Source: Flavobacteriales bacterium (GTDB taxonomy: Bacteria; Bacteroidota; Bacteroidia; DT-38). Taken from it: DNA of 5,521 bases. A program made the translations under genes and the position numbers. Position 1 is the stretch's first letter; each line of letters starts with the position of its first letter. The stretch is from the NCBI GenBank assembly GCA_013214975.1, contig JABSPR010000146.1:1-5521 (forward strand), written 5' to 3'. Shown piece after piece: positions 1 through 5,521 of the stretch. The notes beneath the pieces were generated by a model. That model saw nothing but the letters and a program-made list of their open reading frames with translations. It searched no databases and was not told where the DNA came from.

Positions 1-2093
1 GCGTTAAATACCTGAATAAGGTATCGCTGAACTCTAAGTTCGATATCGATATCGATATGGTGAATTCAAAATACACTTTTAATGAAAATACATTAAGCGT
101 GAATGAGCTAGAATTTGGATTTGACGGATGGCTTGCTATGCCTGGAGATGATATAGATATGGATTTGTCTTTCGAAGCGAAGCAAACACAATTTAAACAC
201 ATTCTTTCTCTTGTTCCAGCAGTGTATGCAAAGGATTTTGAGGATATTGAAACCAGTGGAAAAGTTGCAATTAGTGGAACTGCAAAAGGTGCTTATGGTG
301 AATCATACCCGGCGTTTGATGTGAACATGACAGTTGAGGATGCAATGTTTAAGTATCCTGATTTGCCTAAGTCTGCTAAGAATATCCAGATAGCCATGAA
401 TATTTCTAACCCTGGAGGATCAGACGATAATACGATTATTGACTTGTCTAAATTTCACATCGATTTAGGTGGTAATCCATTCGATATGAATTTATATGTT
501 TCTACTCCTGTATCGGATCCGAATATGAAAGGAGGCGTGAATGGGACTATTTATTTGGACCAATTACAAGATGTGATTCCAATGGAAGAAGGAGAATCTT
601 ATTCGGGAGAGATCGTATCAGATATAAATTTCGATGGAAAACTTTCTTCTATAGAGAAAGAGAGATATCATGAATTTGATGCTTCAGGAAATATGATCAT
701 TATGGATATGAATTATAAAAGTGCCGATTTCCCAGAAGGCGTACAAATTGAAAAAATGGACTTCGCGTTTTCTGCTGAGTTCTTGGAATTAAAAGATTTT
801 AGGGTTGTTGTTGGAAATTCTGATGTTCGAGCAAATGGTACTATTCAAAATCACATGGCTTATGCATTCAAGGAGAATGAAACGTTGAAAGGTAATTTTG
901 AAATGACATCAAGAGTTTTTGATCTCAATGAAATGATGGGCGAGGAGGAAGTTGGTGATTCGGAAGTTGATGAAGAGCCTTATGAAGTTATCGAAGTGCC
1001 AGAGAATATTGATTTTGTACTGAATGCGAAATTAGGAAAGGTTCTTTACGATGATATTGATATCACAAATATTGATGGAAGAATCGTGGTAAGAAACCAG
1101 AAGATAACAATGAAAAATGTAGATATGAATTTAATGAAAGGGTCAATGATTCTTAATGGATTCTATGAAACCAAAGATGTAAAGGCGCCTACTATTAATT
1201 TCAGAATGAATATCAAGGATTTTGATGTACATGAATGTGCAGATAAATTGAATACTGTTGAGAAAATGGCTCCAATTGCGAAGAGCATGGAAGGTACATT
1301 TGATTGTAAAATGGCCGTTGTGGGTACGCTTGATAAGCAGATGGAACCTATTTATGAAACGTTAACTGGTAGTGGTAGAATGCAAACACACGAAATAGAA
1401 CTTAAGAATTTCAAACCTTTAGACGCTGTTATGAAGGCTGCGGATAAATTTAAAATGGATCCGATTAACTTTTCGGATATCAAACTGTCGTTTAAGTTTG
1501 TTGACGGTCGAGTTAACGTTAATCCATTTACGGTTCCAATTGGTAAATCAACAGTAGTTATTGAAGGATCAAATGGTTTTGATGAAACGATTGATTATTT
1601 GATGCAGTTTAAAATTGCAAAAAGCCAGTTAGGTGGACAAGCTAACGCTGCAATGAACAGTCTTTTGGGTCAGGCAAGTGGTGTTGGCTTAAATATATCT
1701 ACTGGAGATTATATTAAAATGAATGTAAATGTTGGTGGAACGGTTTCTAACCCGGAAATCAAGAAAGGGTTTGGGGAAAGTGAAGATGGTTCTGGCGGAG
1801 TTAAAGAAGCTTTAAAGGATAAAGCAAAAGAGGAGTTGGACAAGGCGAAGGAGGAGATGAAAAGAAAGGCGAAAATGGAAGCTGATAAATTGAAGAGGCA
1901 AGCAGAAGCTAAGCTTCGACAAGAGGCAGAAAAGGCCAGGCAAGATTTGAAGGAGAAGGGAAAGCTTGAAGCAAAGAAAGAGCTAGAACGATTAAAGAAA
2001 GAGGGACTTCAGAAAGCAAAAGAGAGTGCTAAAGAAGATGTTAAAGAGCAAGCAAAGGATGCATTGAAAGGCTTATTTGGTAAACCTAAATAG
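1..2093 (+). CDS. AsmA-family envelope protein with Lys-rich helical tail (5' truncated)
   Basis: This is the C-terminal part of a large AsmA-like protein. The reading frame is open back to base 3, adding 18 codons before the ATG at 57. That ATG has no ribosome-site-like sequence and lies inside a CGATAT repeat, so it is probably internal and the N-terminal membrane anchor expected of the family is outside the window. Numbering from the ATG at 57: residues 1-290 are alternating beta-rich segments; 296-316 form an acidic linker (11 Asp/Glu in 21); about 317-575 match the AsmA C-terminal pattern, with DIDITNIDG, a GSMILNGFY strand, a SGRMQ segment and a final GGTVSNPEIKKG. Residues 582-678 are an almost uninterrupted Lys/Glu/Ala helix ending LKGLFGKPK. 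Known for the family: AsmA/TamB/YhdP-type proteins span the periplasm and help move or balance lipids between membranes. The exact role here is inference. The next gene starts 18 bases downstream, which suggests one operon. Confidence 0.85.
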   Translation, partial: VKYLNKVSLNSKFDIDIDMVNSKYTFNENTLSVNELEFGFDGWLAMPGDDIDMDLSFEAKQTQFKHILSLVPAVYAKDFEDIETSGKVAISGTAKGAYGESYPAFDVNMTVEDAMFKYPDLPKSAKNIQIAMNISNPGGSDDNTIIDLSKFHIDLGGNPFDMNLYVSTPVSDPNMKGGVNGTIYLDQLQDVIPMEEGESYSGEIVSDINFDGKLSSIEKERYHEFDASGNMIIMDMNYKSADFPEGVQIEKMDFAFSAEFLELKDFRVVVGNSDVRANGTIQNHMAYAFKENETLKGNFEMTSRVFDLNEMMGEEEVGDSEVDEEPYEVIEVPENIDFVLNAKLGKVLYDDIDITNIDGRIVVRNQKITMKNVDMNLMKGSMILNGFYETKDVKAPTINFRMNIKDFDVHECADKLNTVEKMAPIAKSMEGTFDCKMAVVGTLDKQMEPIYETLTGSGRMQTHEIELKNFKPLDAVMKAADKFKMDPINFSDIKLSFKFVDGRVNVNPFTVPIGKSTVVIEGSNGFDETIDYLMQFKIAKSQLGGQANAAMNSLLGQASGVGLNISTGDYIKMNVNVGGTVSNPEIKKGFGESEDGSGGVKEALKDKAKEELDKAKEEMKRKAKMEADKLKRQAEAKLRQEAEKARQDLKEKGKLEAKKELERLKKEGLQKAKESAKEDVKEQAKDALKGLFGKPK
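41..58. repeat. Three tandem copies of CGATAT inside the asmA-like gene
   Basis: Three perfect copies of the 6-base unit CGATAT lie head to tail and encode Asp-Ile-Asp-Ile-Asp-Met in the coding frame. The unit length is a multiple of three, so copy-number change would add or remove an Ile-Asp pair without a frameshift. The array is short and probably just reflects alternating beta-strand coding. Confidence 0.6.
1800..2090 (+). other. Lys/Glu/Ala-rich extended helix or coiled-coil tail of the AsmA-like protein
   Basis: The last 97 codons before the stop encode a highly charged segment dominated by K, E and A with regularly spaced Leu/Met/Ala. It has no proline until the penultimate residue and very few glycines. 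This composition predicts one long alpha helix or coiled coil, resembling TolA-like stalks or LEA-type 11-mer repeats in character. It follows a Gly/Ser-rich hinge (GESEDGSGG). From memory, similar tails ending in a LKGLF-like motif occur in other Bacteroidota AsmA proteins, so it is probably a family trait and not a recent fusion. Confidence 0.65.
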
Positions 2094-2096
2094 AGT

Positions 2097-2105
2097 GGGG
2101 AGGAG
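2097..2105 (+). promoter_or_regulatory. Purine-rich ribosome-binding-site-like sequence
   Basis: GGGGAGGAG lies just after the stop of the AsmA-like gene and six bases before the ATG at 2112. It contains an AGGAG core at good spacing and supports ATG 2112 as the start, which also places a signal peptide at the N-terminus. Bacteroidota often initiate without a strong Shine-Dalgarno sequence, so this may matter less than it would in Proteobacteria. Confidence 0.5.
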
Positions 2106-2111
2106 AAGAAG

Positions 2112-4178
2112 ATGATTATAGGTGTGAGAGAATTTAATAGAGCCTTTTTGGCTCTATTTTTATTAGCGACTATTGGTTTTGGATTTGCTGATGGCGATGA
2201 AGCTGTTGATGGTTGCGCGCAGGATGTTGGCAAGAAATCTAGGAAGAAATACAACGAAATAGTTGATTCTAGAGTCGCTAGGCAAATGAAGATGAAAGAA
2301 CTTCGGAGTCTGTTGGAGGTCGAGCCAGATTATCTTGATGCTCAATATAAATTAGCTAGTTATACTTTTTTGCATCATACTGATGAGAAAAAGCCTTTGC
2401 CATTACAAAAACCTTTAAAAATGTATGTGGATCTTATTGAAGCATGTCCCACGTTTCATTCAGAGCCGTACTACCGCGCCGGGCTTATGTTTCATTCTCT
2501 TAAAGATTATAAGAAGGCTATTTTTTATTTAGATGGCTTTGTGAAGTTTAAAGAGGAGGGAAACGAGAAATATAATACTAGAAACTACGACGAGAATAGA
2601 CATGAGGCAAAGTTCCTTTTAAACGAGTCTTTGTTTTTTCAAGATAAATTTGATAACCCAGTCCCATTTGATCCGAAATTGGTTGAAGGGGTAAGTTCTG
2701 CAGCGGATGAGTATTTGTCTATCGTAGCCCCCGATGGGGAGAGTGTGTATTATACACGAAGGTTTAATAAAAAGAGTAAAGACTTTTCTTTTACTAGAAA
2801 CGTGGAAGAATTTACGAAAAGCGAACTTGTTGATAATGGCTTTAATAGAGGAGCAAAAATGAAACTTCCTTTTAATCAGCCTGGGGAAAATACAGGTGCA
2901 ACGGCTATTTCAATAAATAATAAGGAAATGTTTCTCGCTGTGTGCCATACACGAACTAATGATGAATTGAAATGTGAAATATTCGTTTCTCATCTTAAGT
3001 ACGATAAAAAAGTTATGGATATGACATGGAGTGATCCTGTAGCTTTGGGTAAAGAAGTTAATGCCGATAGATGGCAGTCTCAGCCAACGATATCTGGTGA
3101 TGGTAAGACTCTTTATTTTGCTAGTATTCGGAAGGAAGGTATGGGTGGGATTGATATCTATAAAAGTGAGAGAGATTCTGTGGGTAAATGGCAAAAGGCT
3201 GTGAATCTCGGTACACCTATAAATACTGCAGGTAATGATAAAACTCCCTTTATGCACCCAGATAGTGAAACATTGTACTTTTCATCGTCGGATAGGTTTG
3301 CAAGTGATAAATGGTATGATGGGCATCAGGGTTTAGGGGGATATGATTTATTCTTTTCTAAATATAATAGCAAGGATTCAACTTGGGCCGAACCGAAAAA
3401 TTTGGGATATCCAATTAATTCTGTCGACGATGAATATGGGTTTTATGTGAGCACCGATGGTATAACTGGATATTTTTCTTCGGATAAACTGAAAGGATTA
3501 GGTGGCTTGGATTTGTTTTCCTTTGAATTGTATAAAGAAGCAAGACCAGAGGAAGTGATGTTTCTTAAAGGTAATTTGAAAGGGAAAGACGGAAAACCTT
3601 TAAAAAATGCTTCTTTAGAGTTGAGGAGTTCTAGCTCACGCGACAAGCTATCGATTGATGTGGATTCTATAGATGGGGGTTATGCGATGGTGATGAAAGT
3701 AGAAGACGAAGAAGAATTTATTCTTTCCGTAAAGAGCGATGGAAGTGCGTTTAATTCAAAGTTTATATCAACTAAGGATGCTTCATTTAAAACCCCAACT
3801 ACTATTGATTTTGAAGTGAAGCCAATTGCGATCGGAGAAGCATATCAATTAAATGATATTTACTTTGAGACAGATTCAGCGATCTTAACTGCAGCATCTG
3901 AATTCGTTATTGCTGAATTTATAGACTATTTAAAATCTAATCGGAGTATTCGAATTGCTGTGTATGGCCATACGGACGATATAGGCGATAATGCGCATAA
4001 TTTAGAGTTGTCAAGATTGAGAGCGGAAGAGGTGACTAATTATTTGATAGAGGAAGGTATAGCAAAGAGTAGAATTACTTTTAAGGGAAAAGGTGAATCT
4101 CAGCCAGTAGCTTCTAATAAAACGCCTGAGGGGAGGGCGAAGAATAGAAGAACGGAATTTGTAATTATCTCCAAATAA
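2112..4178 (+). CDS. Secreted TPR / PD40 propeller / CRD-like / OmpA_C protein, PorE-like architecture
   Basis: This 688-residue protein is complete. Residues 1-26 look like a Sec signal peptide: Arg6 and Arg10, a hydrophobic AFLALFLLATIGFGF stretch, and probable cleavage after Ala26. Residues about 58-175 are helical with TPR-like repeats (for example YRAGLMFHSLKDYKKAIFYL). Residues about 195-475 form a PD40/WD40-like beta-propeller with strands such as SGDGKTLYFAS and three repeated Gly-Gly-x-Asp motifs (GMGGIDIY, GLGGYDLFF, GLGGLDLFS). Residues about 484-545 resemble a carboxypeptidase-regulatory-like domain (GKDGKPLKNASLELR, then DGGYAM). Residues about 578-688 are OmpA_C, with Asp622 and Arg637 at the spacing of the diaminopimelate-binding pair of E. 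coli OmpA. The protein is therefore probably periplasmic or outer-membrane associated and bound to peptidoglycan. TPR-WD40-CRD-OmpA_C is the order described for the type IX secretion lipoprotein PorE, but this protein lacks a normal lipobox and Bacteroidota carry many paralogues, so PorE identity is not established. Confidence 0.9.
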   Translation: MIIGVREFNRAFLALFLLATIGFGFADGDEAVDGCAQDVGKKSRKKYNEIVDSRVARQMKMKELRSLLEVEPDYLDAQYKLASYTFLHHTDEKKPLPLQKPLKMYVDLIEACPTFHSEPYYRAGLMFHSLKDYKKAIFYLDGFVKFKEEGNEKYNTRNYDENRHEAKFLLNESLFFQDKFDNPVPFDPKLVEGVSSAADEYLSIVAPDGESVYYTRRFNKKSKDFSFTRNVEEFTKSELVDNGFNRGAKMKLPFNQPGENTGATAISINNKEMFLAVCHTRTNDELKCEIFVSHLKYDKKVMDMTWSDPVALGKEVNADRWQSQPTISGDGKTLYFASIRKEGMGGIDIYKSERDSVGKWQKAVNLGTPINTAGNDKTPFMHPDSETLYFSSSDRFASDKWYDGHQGLGGYDLFFSKYNSKDSTWAEPKNLGYPINSVDDEYGFYVSTDGITGYFSSDKLKGLGGLDLFSFELYKEARPEEVMFLKGNLKGKDGKPLKNASLELRSSSSRDKLSIDVDSIDGGYAMVMKVEDEEEFILSVKSDGSAFNSKFISTKDASFKTPTTIDFEVKPIAIGEAYQLNDIYFETDSAILTAASEFVIAEFIDYLKSNRSIRIAVYGHTDDIGDNAHNLELSRLRAEEVTNYLIEEGIAKSRITFKGKGESQPVASNKTPEGRAKNRRTEFVIISK

Positions 4179-4179
4179 A

Positions 4180-4203
4180 AAAAGCCTTGTTTCCAAGGCT
4201 TTT
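4180..4203. terminator. Bidirectional intrinsic terminator between convergent genes
   Basis: A perfect 10-bp stem (AAAAGCCTTG pairing with CAAGGCTTTT) closes a 4-base TTTC loop, immediately after the TAA at 4176-4178 and 20 bases beyond the stop of rplS on the other strand. Read on the - strand the stem runs directly into seven T residues, a classic intrinsic terminator for trmD-rplS. On the + strand only four T follow before a C, so termination of the envelope operon is expected to be weaker. Confidence 0.85.
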
Positions 4204-4223
4204 CTAATATCGTTAAAATCTTA

Positions 4224-4559
4224 TTAAGATCTTCTTTCTTTAATTCTAGCTTTCTTACCAATTCTTTCTCGTTGATAAAAGATTCTAGCTCTTCTAACTT
4301 TACCTTTCTTATCAATTTTAATGTTATCGATATTTGGTGAAGTTGTTGGGAAAATTCTTTCTACTCCGATTCCGTTAGAAATTTTTCTAACTGTAAAAGT
4401 TGCCGCTTTAATTTGAATAACAATACCTTGGAAAAGCTGAATACGTTCTTTTTCGCCTTCTCTAATCTTGTAAGATACTGTAACAGTGTCTCCTGCTTTA
4501 AAGTCTGGGTGATCCGTTCTCGGTATCAATAAGTCATTTACGTAATCTACTGCATTCAT
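4224..4559 (-). CDS. rplS: 50S ribosomal protein L19
   Basis: This 111-residue protein is bacterial ribosomal protein L19, a large-subunit protein at the interface with the 30S subunit. It is complete and close to the normal family length. Hallmarks are HPDFKAGDTVTVSY near the N-terminus (residues 17-30), LFQGIVIQIK, the signature FTVRKISNGIGVERIFP in the middle, and the basic end ARIFYQRERIGKKARIKERR, all of which align by eye with E. coli L19. The start is the ATG at 4559, with no clear Shine-Dalgarno sequence, as is common in this phylum. It lies downstream of trmD on the same strand, an old and widely conserved pairing, and is followed by a strong terminator hairpin. The untranslated stretch before it can form two hairpins, which may allow autoregulation (inference). 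Confidence 0.99.
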   Translation of the reverse strand: MNAVDYVNDLLIPRTDHPDFKAGDTVTVSYKIREGEKERIQLFQGIVIQIKAATFTVRKISNGIGVERIFPTTSPNIDNIKIDKKGKVRRARIFYQRERIGKKARIKERRS

Positions 4560-4562
4560 GTC

Positions 4563-4632
4563 GTCTATATTTTCTTGTAAAATTCGGACTGCAATATTAA
4601 AGAAATAAATTCATTTTCCCCGCTAATATTGC
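4563..4632 (-). promoter_or_regulatory. Potential two-hairpin leader upstream of rplS
   Basis: On the - strand the trmD-rplS gap contains two successive inverted repeats. The first is GCAATATTA (4632-4624) pairing perfectly with TAATATTGC (4599-4591) around a 24-base interior. The second is ATTTT (4583-4579) pairing with AAAAT (4573-4569) around a 5-base loop, with a further GTC/GAC pair outside a symmetric 3x3 internal loop (4589-4587 with 4565-4563). The structure ends three bases before the ATG of rplS. No T run follows either stem, so neither looks like an intrinsic terminator. L19 leader RNAs have been proposed in other bacteria, including Flavobacteria (from memory), but the stems here are AT-rich and I cannot compare them with a model. 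Confidence 0.4.
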
Positions 4633-4639
4633 ATCAAAC

Positions 4640-5317
4640 TCAATCTTTTATTAAACCCGGTCTTAGTTTTTCTGTTCTTTCGATTGCTTTGTCGTATCTC
4701 CAGTTATCTATTTCTTTTTGATTACCGCTCAAAAGCACCTTAGGTACAGCTGTTTCGTTAAATATTTCTGGCCTTGTAAATACAGGAGGAGAGAGTAAAT
4801 TGTCTTGAAATGAATCAGTGAGGGCACTGGTTTCGTCGGATAATACTCCTGGAATTAAACGTGCAATGCCGTCGGCTAAAACCGCTGCAGGTATTTCTCC
4901 TCCAGATAAGACGAAATCACCGATTGATATCTCTTTGGTAATGTATAAATCGCGAACTCTTTGATCCACTCCTTTGTAATGTCCACATAGAATAATAATA
5001 TTTTGAACAGTAGAAAGATGGTTGAGTGTGGTTTGTTTGAGAATCTCGGCATCTGGGGTCATGTAGATGATTTCATCATAACTCCTTTCTGACTTTAATT
5101 TTTCCAAACATTTAAAAATAGGTTCTATTTTTAACACCATTCCAGCGCCACCACCGTATTGGTAATCATCAATACTCTTGTAGTTGTCGGTTGTGTAATC
5201 TCTTAAATCGTGTAATACAATCTTGCACAAGCCTTTTTCTTGGGCGCGATGCACGATTGATTGGTCAAAAAAGCTCTCGAACAATTTAGGAACTGCACTT
5301 ATAATGTCGATTCTCAT
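4640..5317 (-). CDS. trmD: tRNA (guanine-N1-)-methyltransferase TrmD (m1G37)
   Basis: This 225-residue protein is TrmD, the SPOUT-class knotted methyltransferase that uses S-adenosylmethionine to methylate N1 of G37 next to the anticodon of certain tRNAs and so prevents frameshifting at proline and related codons. Length and start (MRIDIIS) fit the family. Visible motifs are YGGGAGMV (54-61), YMTPDAE (85-91), CGHYKGVDQR (111-120) and SIGDFVLSGGEIP (131-143), which build the cofactor-binding knot. RLIPGVL begins at Arg153 and DSF at Asp168; these two residues are 15 apart and match the catalytic Arg154/Asp169 of E. coli TrmD. The C-terminal part carries PPVFTRPE and VPKVLLSGNQKEI of the tRNA-binding domain. 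It is intact and precedes rplS on the same strand. The region 63 bases upstream is interrupted by an insertion sequence end. Confidence 0.98.
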   Translation of the reverse strand: MRIDIISAVPKLFESFFDQSIVHRAQEKGLCKIVLHDLRDYTTDNYKSIDDYQYGGGAGMVLKIEPIFKCLEKLKSERSYDEIIYMTPDAEILKQTTLNHLSTVQNIIILCGHYKGVDQRVRDLYITKEISIGDFVLSGGEIPAAVLADGIARLIPGVLSDETSALTDSFQDNLLSPPVFTRPEIFNETAVPKVLLSGNQKEIDNWRYDKAIERTEKLRPGLIKD

Positions 5318-5348
5318 GAAGAATGGTAGAAAATGTGTTGAATTACTT

Positions 5349-5356
5349 CAAAGCTA
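5349..5356 (-). promoter_or_regulatory. Bacteroidota -7 box (TAGCTTTG) for trmD-rplS
   Basis: Read on the - strand, TAGCTTTG matches the Bacteroidota consensus TAnnTTTG exactly. Transcription would begin near 5345, giving a 5' untranslated region of about 28 bases before the trmD ATG at 5317. No TTG/TTTG box lies 17-23 bases upstream; that position falls at the junction with the putative IS end (5373-5383). The site is either a promoter weakened by the insertion, one that works without a -33 box, or a chance match. Confidence 0.45.
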
Positions 5357-5396
5357 AAACAAAATCGCATAAGTTATTTCGGCTCAATATAAAAAG

Positions 5397-5426
5397 TTGT
5401 GTGTGGTGATCAGATATTTATCTTTG
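5397..5426 (+). promoter_or_regulatory. Transposase promoter: TTG - 19 bp - TATCTTTG
   Basis: TTG at 5397-5399 and TATCTTTG at 5419-5426 are separated by 19 bases and match the Bacteroidota -33 and -7 elements (TTG and TAnnTTTG) in both sequence and spacing. The expected transcription start is near 5430-5432, essentially at the transposase ATG at 5432, so the transcript may have little or no leader. Confidence 0.5.
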
Positions 5427-5431
5427 GCTGT

Positions 5432-5521
5432 ATGGAAGAGGAGTCACTAAATGTTCTCAAGTTGATATTGCCAGAGTTTTTGGTTGATCATTTTGAGATT
5501 AAAAAGATTGATAAAATAGGA
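5432..5521 (+). CDS. ISAon1-family transposase N-terminal region (3' truncated by window)
   Basis: Thirty codons are open from the ATG to the last base of the window with no stop. The residues include LNVLKLILPEFLVDHFEI followed by a Lys/Asp-rich stretch. That pattern (L-K-L-I-L-P-E-F-x-V-x-H-F-x-I) is what I recall for the short N-terminal transposase protein of ISAon1-type elements in Bacteroidota, where a separate DDE-domain transposase follows. There is no ribosome-binding-site-like sequence before the ATG and no alternative in-frame ATG. The call rests on 30 residues of recognition from memory, so the family is likely but not certain. Confidence 0.7.
   Translation, partial: MEEESLNVLKLILPEFLVDHFEIKKIDKIG

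Larger units (their letters stand above)
5381..5521 (+). mobile_element. Left end of an ISAon1-type (ISL3-like) insertion sequence, truncated by the window
   Basis: A transposase-like reading frame begins at 5432 and runs off the window. The preceding sequence changes character at GGCTCAATAT (5381), after which come AAAAAGTTGTGTGTGG and a short untranslated stretch. Terminal repeats of ISL3-type elements often begin with GG and duplicate about 8 bases (from memory), so 5381 is my proposed left terminus, with 5373-5380 (GTTATTTC) the possible target duplication. The right end is outside the window, so the exact boundary is inferred and could be off by some bases. Confidence 0.5.

Noticed and set aside
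57..59. ATG at 57 as the true start of the AsmA-like protein
   Set aside because: The frame is open upstream to the window edge, encodes plausible beta-strand sequence continuous with the rest, and lacks a ribosome-site-like motif or signal/anchor sequence.
2202..2216. Cys35 of the OmpA-type protein as a lipoprotein lipobox (VDGC)
   Set aside because: A run of charged residues (DGDEAVD) separates it from the hydrophobic segment, whereas a lipobox should directly follow that segment.
2009..2345. Antisense open frames of 81 and 60 codons across the junction of the two envelope genes
   Set aside because: They overlap well-supported genes on the opposite strand, have low-complexity Ser/Phe-rich content typical of reversed Lys/Glu-rich coding, and show no family resemblance.
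2910..3257. Antisense open frame of 115 codons inside the propeller region
   Set aside because: It lies wholly opposite clear PD40 repeats, and its translation shows no recognisable domain.
3443..3646. Antisense open frame of 67 codons opposite the end of the propeller
   Set aside because: It is a mirror of a conserved coding region with no independent start signal.
4011..4315. Two - strand open frames of 61 and 71 codons spanning the OmpA_C end, terminator and rplS end
   Set aside because: Both read through the terminator hairpin, and each overlaps better-supported coding sequence (OmpA_C; the longer also the 3' end of rplS in another frame). Neither resembles a protein family.
4591..4632. 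The 9-bp inverted repeat as a terminator after trmD
   Set aside because: The stem is AT-rich, has a 24-base interior and is not followed by a T run, and rplS must be expressed downstream.
5381..5392. Outward promoter from the IS end driving trmD (TTGAGC as a -35 or -33 box)
   Set aside because: The spacing from TTG at 5387-5385 to the TAGCTTTG box is 28 bases, beyond the usual range, and no other suitable box is seen at normal spacing.

Overview
The window looks like chromosomal DNA of a Bacteroidota bacterium, most likely of the Flavobacteriia side of the phylum (tentative). The evidence is the AT-rich coding sequence, an outer-membrane-associated protein joining TPR, PD40/WD40-like propeller, carboxypeptidase-regulatory-like and OmpA_C domains, a Bacteroidota-style AsmA protein with a Lys/Glu/Ala-rich helical tail, promoter-like TAnnTTTG boxes, and the start of an ISAon1-type transposase. 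No rRNA, tRNA, CRISPR array or phage genes are seen, and no gene-free stretch exceeds 300 bases.

Layout: Bases 1-4178 carry two envelope genes on the + strand, 18 bases apart and probably co-transcribed. The first is an AsmA-family protein whose 5' end lies outside the window. The second is a secreted TPR-propeller-OmpA protein whose domain order resembles PorE of the type IX secretion system. Together they suggest an envelope operon: AsmA-like proteins act in lipid handling and outer-membrane homeostasis, and the OmpA-type domain binds peptidoglycan. A short GC-rich hairpin (4180-4203) separates this unit from a convergent - strand unit.

The - strand unit (5317 down to 4224) is trmD-rplS, the conserved pair encoding tRNA m1G37 methyltransferase and ribosomal protein L19. 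The gap of about 80 bases between them can fold into two successive hairpins that occupy nearly all of it, which could be an L19 leader RNA.

At the right edge, divergent from trmD, is the left end of an insertion sequence. Its putative terminus is near 5381, and the first 30 codons of a transposase run off the window end. The insertion lies only about 63 bases upstream of the trmD start, where a good -7 box remains but no matching -33 box is visible, so the element may have altered expression of an essential translation operon.

I found no clearly new biological system. The points most worth a second look are the structured rplS leader, the IS junction in the trmD promoter region, and the PorE-like protein paired with an AsmA protein.
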